A stretch of DNA of 23,755 nt from Deltaproteobacteria bacterium (GTDB lineage: Bacteria; Myxococcota_A; UBA9160; UBA4427): positions 1 to 23,755 of the forward strand of contig DRKE01000468.1 in the NCBI GenBank assembly GCA_011051925.1, given 5' to 3'. A program made the translations under genes and the position numbers. Below the pieces are notes generated by a model that did not search any database, was not told where the DNA came from, and saw only the letters and a program-made list of their open reading frames with translations. This document shows, piece after piece, positions 15,922 through 23,755 of this stretch. Position 1 is the stretch's first letter. Every line of letters starts with the position of its first letter.

Positions 15922-16020
15922 CCGAGAAACTCCTGCGTCCTCGTTGAGCTGCACGAGAAGCAATACCGGGATTTCGCCCGGACGGGCGCTGGATCCCTGG
16001 GTACTACAGGTGGGATGGAG

Positions 16021-16053
16021 ATTCAATTTTCCTATTCAATTGATCAGGAATAG
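16021..16053 (-). promoter_or_regulatory. AT-rich repeat region before cysH
   Basis: Contains direct repeats ATTCAAT (16021-16027, 16034-16040) and an inverted repeat CTATTC/GAATAG (16032-16037, 16048-16053) overlapping the folK stop. On the minus strand TTGAAT followed by 17 bases and TACCCA could be a promoter. The word TGAATAGG also occurs in the suf control region. A small GC hairpin CGCCCG-GA-CGGGCG (15975-15988) lies further downstream in the leader. Confidence 0.4.
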
Positions 16054-16631
16054 ATCTCGATCCTGAGCCGAGCTGGATCCGGCTCGCGGACCGAGGCGTC
16101 CGGCGCTCCCGGCCAGCCCACCGGTCGCGGCCAGGGCTGGATCCCACCCGCCCCGACGAGGGAACGGGCGATCTCGACAATCGTCCTCCCGAGCCTCGGA
16201 TGGACGAAGGACGGCGCGATCTCCGCCATCGGCACCATTACGAAATTCCGTTCGTGCGCGCGGACATGGGGGATCACGAGCTCCGGCGTCTCGAGACAAC
16301 GATCGCCGAAGAAGAGGAGATCGAGATCGAGCATCCGGGGTCCCCAGCGCGGCGCCCCGGGATCCCGGGTCCGCCCCAGCGCCCTCTCGACCGACTGAAG
16401 CCAGCGCAGCAGATCGAGCGGGCCGAACCAGGATCGCAACCCGAGGACCGCGTTCAGATACGGATTCTGCTCCTCCGGGCCGATCGGCTCGGTTTCGAAG
16501 ATCGGCGATGCCGCGAGCAGCAGCAGATTGGATTCGCGCTCGACCGCCCGGATCACCTTCGAGAAAGTCGCATCCCGATCGCCGAGATTGGCGCCGACCG
16601 CGACGTAGACGATTTCGCCTCCTCTTCTCAT
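16044..16631 (-). CDS. folK: HPPK, folate biosynthesis FolK
   Basis: 2-amino-4-hydroxy-6-hydroxymethyldihydropteridine pyrophosphokinase, 195 residues, which transfers pyrophosphate from ATP to the pterin in folate synthesis. Seen: VYVAVGANLGDRDATF at the N-terminus, the mid-protein ETEPIG..NPYLNAV segment, and the family signature RWGPRMLDLDLLFFGD (about 98-113) with the Mg-binding Asp pair, then IPHVRAHERNFVMVPMAEIAP. Length is slightly above the usual 160-180 because of a Pro-rich tail. ATG 16631 has GGGGAGG 5 bases upstream; the longer open frame upstream is implausible. It is divergent from the MOSC gene (122 bases between). cysH follows by 122 bases on the same strand, with possible own promoter. 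Confidence 0.92.
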   Translation of the reverse strand: MRRGGEIVYVAVGANLGDRDATFSKVIRAVERESNLLLLAASPIFETEPIGPEEQNPYLNAVLGLRSWFGPLDLLRWLQSVERALGRTRDPGAPRWGPRMLDLDLLFFGDRCLETPELVIPHVRAHERNFVMVPMAEIAPSFVHPRLGRTIVEIARSLVGAGGIQPWPRPVGWPGAPDASVREPDPARLRIEIYS

Positions 16632-16753
16632 CCGCGCCTCCCCTGGATACGCTCCCTCCGATTTCGGGAACCGGCTACCCGGCAGATCCGGCACCCGGAA
16701 CCGCCTGCCAGAACGCCAGTATAGACGAACCCCGCAAGGAGATCGTTCCGCGC

Positions 16754-17458
16754 ATGACACCGACCCCGAAAACGTCGACCGCCGCGTCTGCCCGGCTCCT
16801 GGCCGTCAGCTGCGGAATGCCCCGCGAAATCCGCTGGCGCGGCCAGACCCTTCGATCGGGGATCTTCAAACGGCCCGTGGAGGGTCGGGTCGAAGTGCAT
16901 CCCCGGGGCCTCGAAGGCGACGGCCAGGCGGATCTGACGGTGCACGGCGGGATCGACAAGGCCGTCTACGCCTATGACGACTCGGCGGCCGAGGCCTGGC
17001 GACGGGAACTCGGGCGGCCGGAACTCGGCCCGGGTGCCTTCGGCGAGAATCTCACGCTCACGGGTTGTCCCGAATCGCGGATCCATGTCGGCGATGTCCT
17101 GCGGATCGGCTCGGCGACCTTCGAAGTCAGCCAGCCCCGGCAGCCTTGCGCGAAACTCGGCATGCGTTTCGACGATCCGGGCTTCCCGAAGCGATTTCTC
17201 GCCAGCCGGCGGGTCGGCTTCTATCTGCGGGTGCTCGAAGCGGGATCCGTCGGAGCAGGCGACCGGATCACGACGCTTCGAGAAGACCCGATGCGCCTGT
17301 CGATCCTCGAACTGGTCGGACTCTGGCTCGATCGCGGCCGGGCCCCGATCGGAGAGCTCGAGCGTGCCCTTTCGGTCGAGGCGCTGGCAGAGGCCTGGCG
17401 CGAACCACTGCGTGAGAGCCTGGCGACGGCTCGCCACCGGACTTCCCCGACTTCTTGA
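16754..17458 (+). CDS. MOSC-domain protein, YiiM-like
   Basis: MOSC domain protein of 234 residues, the length of YiiM-type proteins (about 224-234). MOSC proteins bind molybdenum cofactor or handle its sulfur; E. coli YiiM acts on N-hydroxylated compounds. Seen: VHPRGLEGDGQADLTVHGG (about 53-71), GAFGENLTLTG (about 95-105) with the conserved FGENL turn, VGDVLRIG, and the conserved Cys in QPRQPCAKL (about 134). ATG 16754 has AAGGAG about 12 bases upstream. The aminotransferase gene begins 22 bases after its stop, so it may be the first gene of a four-gene operon. A TATAGA at 16720-16725 is a possible -10. Its role with the following genes is not shown by sequence. Confidence 0.88.
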   Translation: MTPTPKTSTAASARLLAVSCGMPREIRWRGQTLRSGIFKRPVEGRVEVHPRGLEGDGQADLTVHGGIDKAVYAYDDSAAEAWRRELGRPELGPGAFGENLTLTGCPESRIHVGDVLRIGSATFEVSQPRQPCAKLGMRFDDPGFPKRFLASRRVGFYLRVLEAGSVGAGDRITTLREDPMRLSILELVGLWLDRGRAPIGELERALSVEALAEAWREPLRESLATARHRTSPTS

Positions 17459-17480
17459 AGCGACCGCCTACAATCCCGGC

Positions 17481-18866
17481 ATGACCCACGAGAACCAGGA
17501 CCGCGAAGCCGCGGGTCCGGAGGCGGCCGCGGCCCGCATTCCAGTCGATGCGATGACGACGCTCCCTCCGCGACTCGTGACGAAGGTTCCGGGTCCGGCC
17601 TCGAGCGACCTGGCGGCCCGCCTCGCGCGGACCGAAAGCCGGAACGTGACTTCCCTCGATCCGACCCCGATCTTCTGGGAACGGGCTTCTTGCGCGAATC
17701 TCTGGGACGTCGACGGCAATCGTTATGTCGATCTCACCGCGGCTTTCGGGGTCGCCAACGTCGGCCACGCCCATCCGGAGGTCGTCGAAGCCCTCTCGAG
17801 CCAGGCTGGCTCGCTCCTCCACGGAATGGGGGACGTCCATCCTCCACGCGTCAAGGTCGAACTGCTCGAACGCCTCGCGGCGATCTATCCGCGAGGCGTT
17901 CAAGATACCCCTCCTCCGGTTCGAAGCGTCCTGTCCTCCTCCGGTTCGGATGCGGTCGAGACGGCGATCAAGACCGCGATGCTCACGACCGGGCGGGCGG
18001 GAATCCTCGCCTTCGAGGGCGCCTATCATGGCCTTTCCCTCGGCGCCCTCGATTGCACCTGGCGATCCGATTTCCGCGAACCCTTCCGAGCGCGTCTGCC
18101 CGCGAGGACGCGCTTCGCGCGCTACGGCGAGATCTCCGATGTCGAAAGACTCGCCCGCGAGGACCGCAATGGCGAGATCGGTGCCGTGCTGGTGGAGCCG
18201 GTCCAGGGGCGAGGAGGGGAGCGGGTCCCGCCCGAAGGTTTCCTGCGCGATCTCCGCAGGCTCTGTGACGACCGGGGATGGCTGCTCATCGCCGACGAGA
18301 TCTACACGGGTCTCGGCCGGACGGGTGCGGTCTTCGCCTGCGATCACGAAGCGGTCGTGCCCGATCTGCTCTGCATCGGCAAGGGGTTGGCATCGGGCAT
18401 GCCGATCTCCGCATGCATCGGGCTCGAATCGGTCTTCCGGGCCTGGCCGCTCTCGGCAGGCGAGGCATTGCATACCCAGACCTTTCTCGGTCATCCCGCA
18501 AGCTGCGCCGCCGCGCTCGCCTCCCTCGACATCTCCGAACGGGAAGGGCTGGCCCTGCGCGCCCGGCACCTCGGCGAGATCGTCCAGGCCTGGCTGCGAG
18601 ACCGTCTCGAGGCTGTCCGGGTCGTCCGCGAGGTTCGCGGGCTCGGACTCATGATCGGCGTCGAGTGCCGGGAATCCCGCATCTCGCTCTCCGCCAGTGC
18701 GCGTCTGCTCGAACGGGGTTATGTCCTGCTGCCATCGGGCGAAGGCGGCCGCGTGCTTTCATTGACGCCTCCGCTCACGATCGGAAAGGATGCGTTGATG
18801 GCCGCCTGTGAGGAGATCGTCCGGGTCGTCGAGGAGATCGACTCCGAAGGCGGGAGATCGGGATGA
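17481..18866 (+). CDS. Class III PLP-dependent aminotransferase
   Basis: Pyridoxal-phosphate enzyme of 461 residues, in the family of acetylornithine, GABA and omega-amine transaminases. Seen: cofactor phosphate site SSGSDAVETA (152-161), YHG at 182-184, ADEIYTGLGRTG (271-282) with Asp 272 for the pyridine N, and the Schiff-base Lys 301 in CIGKGLASGMP. The family transfers an amino group to or from aldehydes or keto acids; the substrate is unknown. The start is uncertain: ATG 17481 lacks a ribosome site, and ATG 17553 in frame is possible, since the first 25 residues look non-conserved. The last four bases overlap the next gene (ATGA), so it is coupled to the LuxE-like and LuxC-like genes, which suggests that its substrate is the aldehyde they would make. 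Confidence 0.88.
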   Translation: MTHENQDREAAGPEAAAARIPVDAMTTLPPRLVTKVPGPASSDLAARLARTESRNVTSLDPTPIFWERASCANLWDVDGNRYVDLTAAFGVANVGHAHPEVVEALSSQAGSLLHGMGDVHPPRVKVELLERLAAIYPRGVQDTPPPVRSVLSSSGSDAVETAIKTAMLTTGRAGILAFEGAYHGLSLGALDCTWRSDFREPFRARLPARTRFARYGEISDVERLAREDRNGEIGAVLVEPVQGRGGERVPPEGFLRDLRRLCDDRGWLLIADEIYTGLGRTGAVFACDHEAVVPDLLCIGKGLASGMPISACIGLESVFRAWPLSAGEALHTQTFLGHPASCAAALASLDISEREGLALRARHLGEIVQAWLRDRLEAVRVVREVRGLGLMIGVECRESRISLSASARLLERGYVLLPSGEGGRVLSLTPPLTIGKDALMAACEEIVRVVEEIDSEGGRSG

Positions 18867-19990
18867 GTCGCGCCCGGATCGAGAACGAAGTCCTCGCGTG
18901 GATGGAAGAAAGTCCCTGGAAGGCCGATCCCGCGCGCTTCGAGCGCCTGGCCCTCGCGCTCTTCCGCTTCCAGTTCGCGCATTGTGAACCCTATGCGCGC
19001 TTCTGCCGGTCGCTCGAGCGAACCCCCGCGAAGGTGACCCGCATCGAGGAGATTCCGGCCGTCCCGACCGGCGCGTTCAAGGAATTCGACCTCCGTAGTT
19101 TCGATCCGGTGACCACGATCAAGACGTTTCGCACGAGCGGAACCTCGTCGGATCGACGCGGGCGGCTCCATCTCGACACGCTTCGCCTCTACGAGACTTC
19201 GCTCCTGGCGTCGCTGGGAATGACGCTGCTCGATGACCCGCCGGACCGGGAACCGATCCTGCGGTTCCTCGCCCCGCCGCCGGAAGAAGTGCCGGATTCG
19301 TCCCTCACCCACATGTTCGCCACGCTACTCGGAAGACGGGGCGGCCCGGAATCGGGCTTCGACCTGAGGGCAGGCGCACTCGACCTCGACGGGATCGCCG
19401 ACGCCATCGCGAACGCACGGAGGGTGGATCGACCGATCGTGCTGCTCGGCACGTCCTTCGCGTTCGTCCACCTTCTGGACGCGACCGCCGAGACGGAAGG
19501 CGATGTCTGGCGGCTGCCCCCCGATTCACGGGTCATGGAGACCGGCGGCTTCAAGGGTCGGAGTCGCGAGATTCCCCCGGACGCCCTGCGGACGGAACTC
19601 GCCGGGCGCTTCGGCATCCCGGAAACGAGTATCGTCAATCAATATGGAATGACCGAGCTCGGTAGCCAGTTCTACGATTCGACCTGGATCGATCCCTCGG
19701 GCCCCCGGCGAAAACTCGTTCCGCCCTGGACGCGGATTCGCGTGATCGATCCGGCCACGGGCGAGGACGCGCCCGCTGGCGAGGTCGGCCTGATCGTCGT
19801 GCACGATCTCGCCAATACGGGAAGCGTCGCGGCAATCGAAACCGCGGACCTGGGACGCAGCCTCCGCGATGCCGACGGCGAAGCGATCGGATTCGAGATC
19901 CTCGGTCGTTTCGAAGGCGCGGAGGCCCGGGGCTGTTCGATCGCGACCGATGTCATGCTCGCGGCTTCCCAGGATGGGGATCCGCGATGA
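18863..19990 (+). CDS. LuxE-like acyl-protein synthetase
   Basis: Adenylate-forming enzyme of 375 residues, the length of LuxE (about 370-380). LuxE activates a fatty acid with ATP, forms an acyl thioester on its own Cys and hands it to LuxC. Seen: TSGTSS at about 91-96 (phosphate-binding loop), NQYGMTELGSQFY at 259-271 (adenylate-family motif), and a C-terminal GRFEGAEARGCSI with Cys 358, placed like the acylated Cys near the LuxE C-terminus. The first 90 residues match the LuxE/PaaK-like N-terminal pattern (IEEIPAVPTGAFKEF). The start overlaps the aminotransferase stop by ATGA and its stop overlaps the next start by ATGA. The acid activated is unknown. A PaaK-like CoA ligase is the alternative; the size, Cys and LuxC neighbour favour LuxE. 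Confidence 0.85.
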   Translation: MSRARIENEVLAWMEESPWKADPARFERLALALFRFQFAHCEPYARFCRSLERTPAKVTRIEEIPAVPTGAFKEFDLRSFDPVTTIKTFRTSGTSSDRRGRLHLDTLRLYETSLLASLGMTLLDDPPDREPILRFLAPPPEEVPDSSLTHMFATLLGRRGGPESGFDLRAGALDLDGIADAIANARRVDRPIVLLGTSFAFVHLLDATAETEGDVWRLPPDSRVMETGGFKGRSREIPPDALRTELAGRFGIPETSIVNQYGMTELGSQFYDSTWIDPSGPRRKLVPPWTRIRVIDPATGEDAPAGEVGLIVVHDLANTGSVAAIETADLGRSLRDADGEAIGFEILGRFEGAEARGCSIATDVMLAASQDGDPR

Positions 19991-21288
19991 CGCGCCTCGA
20001 GATCCGATGGCCGGACGAATCAGCCGAGCGGATCCGCGTCGCCCGGGGACGACTCGAACGGGCGGGCGAAACGCTTCGCTCGAGGTCGTTCGAGGATCGG
20101 CTGGCGATCGTCGCCCGTGTGGTCGCCGATTGGACCGCGGTCGACTCGCCCTGGCGGCGCGAGCTGGCCGAGGTGCTGGGGGAATGTTCCGGCTTCCATC
20201 CCGACACCGTCCGGAAGAGCCTCGACGCGGCCCTGCTCGCCTGGCGTTCCGAAGACCTCACGGCCTGTGCGCGACGGGAGCTTTCCGGTCTCCTCGCGTC
20301 TCCGGGCCAGCGCCTGGCTCCCTTTCGTTGGACGGCGATCCTGGCCGGGGGCCTGATCCCGATGCCGACGCTGCTGAGCGGGCTGCTGCCACTCATCCTC
20401 GGCTCGCCGGTCCTGATGCGCCCGACCACGGAAGACCCCGTGACCGCATCGCTCCTGAAGCGTTCCCTTGCCGCCCGCGACGAAGCGCTCGCCAACGCGT
20501 TCGAATCCGTTTCCTTTCCGGCCCATGACCCCGCACTCGACGAGCTTCTCGCGGCACCCTGCGTGGTCGCCACCGGATCCGACGAAACGATCCGATCGAT
20601 CTCGGCGAGGCTTGGCCCGGACCAGCGTTTCGTCGCTCATGGCCATCGCTTCTCGATCGTGGTGCTCGGAGGCGGGATCGATCGCGGCACGGGCGGCCTC
20701 GAGGCCCTCGCCGAGGCCATCGCGCTCGACGTGGCTCGTTGGGACCAGACCGGCTGTCTTTCGCCCGTGCTGGTCCACCTCGTCGACATCGAACCGGGTC
20801 TCGCCGAAGCCTGTGCCCGCGAGATCGCGGCCGGACTGGAACGGCTTTCTTCCAGCATGCCTCGAGGTGAGGTGCCCATCGACGTCCTGGCAAGCCAACG
20901 GACCGAAGCGCGAGAGGCACAGATGCGAGCGGCCGGGGATGGAACGCGATGTTTCGTGGGTCCGGACCATTGCGTCGTCCTCGAAGCCGACGCGCAGCCC
21001 CGACCGGCACCGCTCCACCGGTTCCTCCGCCTCGTCCCGGTCGAATCGCTGAATGAACTCGAACGAAGCCTGCGACCCTATGGGCGCCACCTCTCGAACG
21101 TCGCGCATGCGGGCCTTTCCGAATCCCAGGAGGTCGAGCTCGAACGACGGCTGGTCCCCTTCGGAGCCAACCGCTTCACCCGGCCAGGCCGGCTCCAGAC
21201 GCCGCCCATCGACTGGCCCCATGACGGGATGCCGCTCCTGACACCCCTGGCAGGATGGCTTCAGCGCGACCCCTGGGGCAGCTGCTGA
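19987..21288 (+). CDS. LuxC-like acyl-thioester (acyl-CoA) reductase
   Basis: NAD(P)H-dependent reductase of the LuxC family (aldehyde-dehydrogenase-like fold), 433 residues. It would take the acyl group onto Cys 257 (in DQTGCLSPVLV, the usual active-site context) and release an aldehyde. Other visible features: GGLIPMPT (121-128), the nucleotide-site segment VATGSDETI (194-202), VVLGGG (225-230), and the conserved C-terminal part ANRFTRPGRLQTPPIDW then DGMPLL. Translation is coupled to the LuxE-like gene by ATGA. No luxAB-type luciferase genes lie beside it. No terminator is seen before the next promoter. Fatty-acyl substrates are typical of the family but unproven here. Confidence 0.87.
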   Translation: MTRLEIRWPDESAERIRVARGRLERAGETLRSRSFEDRLAIVARVVADWTAVDSPWRRELAEVLGECSGFHPDTVRKSLDAALLAWRSEDLTACARRELSGLLASPGQRLAPFRWTAILAGGLIPMPTLLSGLLPLILGSPVLMRPTTEDPVTASLLKRSLAARDEALANAFESVSFPAHDPALDELLAAPCVVATGSDETIRSISARLGPDQRFVAHGHRFSIVVLGGGIDRGTGGLEALAEAIALDVARWDQTGCLSPVLVHLVDIEPGLAEACAREIAAGLERLSSSMPRGEVPIDVLASQRTEAREAQMRAAGDGTRCFVGPDHCVVLEADAQPRPAPLHRFLRLVPVESLNELERSLRPYGRHLSNVAHAGLSESQEVELERRLVPFGANRFTRPGRLQTPPIDWPHDGMPLLTPLAGWLQRDPWGSC

Positions 21289-21322
21289 ATCGCCGAAAAC
21301 CGCGCCAGATCAAGGATTTGCC

Positions 21323-21348
21323 CTATTCAGGACGAAAATTGTCCTATA
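21323..21348 (+). promoter_or_regulatory. IscR-like operator over the suf promoter
   Basis: Layout ATT-CAG-GAC-GAAAATT-GTC-CTA-TAT: GAC and GTC 7 bases apart, with AT and TAT at matching flanks and an AT core, like the type 1 IscR box. AGGAC/GTCCT (21327-21331, 21339-21343) is a perfect inverted repeat. TATATT (21343-21348) is the probable -10, so a bound regulator would block it. The -35 is poor. Confidence 0.6.
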
Positions 21349-21407
21349 TTTACAGCACCAATTCTGTCCGGTATGGTTCCGGCCCTCCACTTCCCGGAAC
21401 CGGCCAC

Positions 21408-21412
21408 GGAGG
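21408..21412 (+). promoter_or_regulatory. Ribosome site that sets the GTG start
   Basis: GGAGG lies 5 bases before GTG 21418. This favours GTG over the in-frame ATG at 21373, which has no such site and would add 15 non-conserved residues. Confidence 0.7.
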
Positions 21413-21417
21413 CCAGC

Positions 21418-21968
21418 GTGTTCAGACTCAGCAAGACGACCGATTACGGCATCGTCCTTCTCGCCCGCCTGGCGCGAAACGCCGACGCCGGAGACGGGAC
21501 CGCCGGGACGAGCGACGACGTGCCGGAACCGAAGAATGCGCGCGAACTCGCGCGTTGTTCCGACCTTCCCGTTCCCATGGTCAGCAAGATCCTCAAGGCG
21601 CTGGCGCGTGAGGGACTGCTCGTTTCCCAGCGCGGCGCGAAAGGCGGCTATCGGCTGGCGCGCCCTCCCGAGGATCTGACGGTCTCCGAGATGATCCGGG
21701 TCCTCGAAGGGCCCGTCGCCCTGACCGATTGCGCGATCGGCCCGGCGCTCTGCGAACACGAGACGATGTGCGCCGTGCGCGAGCCCTGGCAGCTGATCAG
21801 CCGGGTCGTGGAACGCGCGCTGGCGGACGTCACATTGGCGGATCTCGTCGCTGGAGGCCCGAGCCCCGCCTTCGCGTCGGCCCGGGAACTCCTCCAGATC
21901 GAAACGACCGGAAGATTCGGACTCGAAGCCGGCGCGACGACCGATCGCGAAGCATGGAACGAAACCAA

Positions 21969-21972
<4 letters not shown>
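21418..21972 (+). CDS. Rrf2-family Fe-S regulator of the suf operon
   Basis: Transcription regulator of the IscR/SufR/RirA family, 184 residues from GTG. The N-terminal winged helix begins FRLSKTTDYGIVLLARLA; the recognition region is PVPMVSKILKALAREGLL, followed by the wing QRGAKGGYRLAR. Three Cys at 105, 112 and 118 (C-x6-C-x5-C) resemble the IscR cluster ligands (C-x5-C-x5-C). A 20-residue Gly/Asp-rich insert (about 21-40) lies between helix 1 and the recognition helix. The C-terminal 40 residues are variable. The stop overlaps sufB by ATGA, so the regulator and the Suf system are co-expressed, and the IscR-like box upstream suggests autoregulation. Whether it represses with or without the cluster is not visible. 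Confidence 0.88.
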
Positions 21973-23456
<1,484 letters not shown>

Positions 23457-23473
23457 GTCGAAGGAAGCCCGTC

Positions 23474-23755
23474 ATGTCCGAACCCCCGCTTCTCAGCATC
23501 CGGAACCTCCATGTCGCCGTCGACGATTCCGAGATCCTCAAGGGCATCGATCTCGAGATCCGCGCCGGCGAGGTCCATGCCGTGATGGGACCGAATGGTT
23601 CCGGCAAGAGCACCCTGTCGAATGTCCTGGTCGGCAAGCCGGGATACGAGGTCACCCGGGGCGAAATCCTCTACAAGGGAGAGGACCTGCTCGAGATGCC
23701 GCCGGAGATCCGGGCCCGGGAGGGCATCTTCCTCGCGTTCCAGTATCCGGTCGAG
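23474..23755 (+). CDS. sufC: SufC ATPase (C-terminus off window)
   Basis: ABC-type ATPase that drives SufBCD. The visible 94 residues hold LLSIRNLHVAVDDSEILKG, the Walker A GPNGSGKST (about 40-48), the SufC-typical segment LSNVLVGKPGYEVTRGEI, and FQYP (Q-loop) at the right edge. ATG 23474 is favoured by AAGGAAG 7 bases upstream; an in-frame ATG at 23453 overlaps the sufB stop and would add seven residues. Reading stops at the window end, so Walker B and the signature motif are not seen. Confidence 0.95.
   Translation, partial: MSEPPLLSIRNLHVAVDDSEILKGIDLEIRAGEVHAVMGPNGSGKSTLSNVLVGKPGYEVTRGEILYKGEDLLEMPPEIRAREGIFLAFQYPVE

Noticed and set aside
10408..21288. A lux (bioluminescence) system made of the LLM oxidoreductase plus LuxE- and LuxC-like genes
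   Set aside because: The LLM protein resembles F420-type oxidoreductases rather than LuxA, lies 6 kb away on the other strand with its own promoter element, and no LuxB partner is seen.

Overview
The window is high-GC bacterial chromosome, densely coding, with no rRNA, tRNA, CRISPR array or insertion sequence that I could recognise. The gene set is a NirB-NirD fusion, a quinol-type molybdoenzyme anchor, a short histone-fold protein, an F420-type luciferase-like oxidoreductase, LuxE/LuxC-like enzymes and a Suf operon led by an Rrf2 regulator. This suggests a Gram-negative, probably aerobic or facultative, uncultured-type bacterium of the old deltaproteobacterial group (Myxococcota, Bdellovibrionota or Binatota-like). 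That placement is inference only.

Layout. Positions 1-6200 (minus strand) hold a nitrate assimilation operon read in the order nirBD fusion, fused four-cluster ferredoxin plus eight-helix membrane anchor, and a NasA-type molybdopterin nitrate reductase that runs off the left edge. A sigma-54-like element lies upstream of it. At 6483-6701 (minus) sits a 72-residue bacterial histone with a lysine/arginine tail, a near-consensus sigma-70 promoter and an intrinsic terminator. Positions 7202-10269 (plus) hold an alpha/beta hydrolase, a doubtful small ORF, a CBS-CBS-GGDEF diguanylate cyclase preceded by a 10-bp inverted repeat, and an SRPBCC protein. Positions 10408-14924 (minus) hold an F420-type luciferase-like oxidoreductase, a large PDZ/7TM/GAF sensor histidine kinase and a small single-helix protein. 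The first two share a 34-bp promoter-like element. Positions 15133-16631 (minus) hold cysH (APS reductase type) and folK.

Positions 16754-21288 (plus) hold a MOSC protein followed by a translationally coupled trio: class III aminotransferase, LuxE-like acyl-protein synthetase and LuxC-like acyl-thioester reductase. By family chemistry this trio could turn a carboxylic acid into an aldehyde and then a primary amine. It is the best candidate for an undescribed system here. Positions 21323-23755 (plus) hold the start of a Suf operon: an IscR-like operator/promoter, an Rrf2 regulator with a GTG start, sufB and a partial sufC.

How the parts connect. Nitrate reductase, the nitrite reductase fusion and CysH all need Fe-S clusters, siroheme or Mo cofactor, so the Suf operon and its regulator sit sensibly nearby. 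The cysH leader shares a short AT-rich word with the suf promoter. Nitrate would be reduced to nitrite by quinol electrons through the fused anchor, then to ammonium by NirBD with NAD(P)H.
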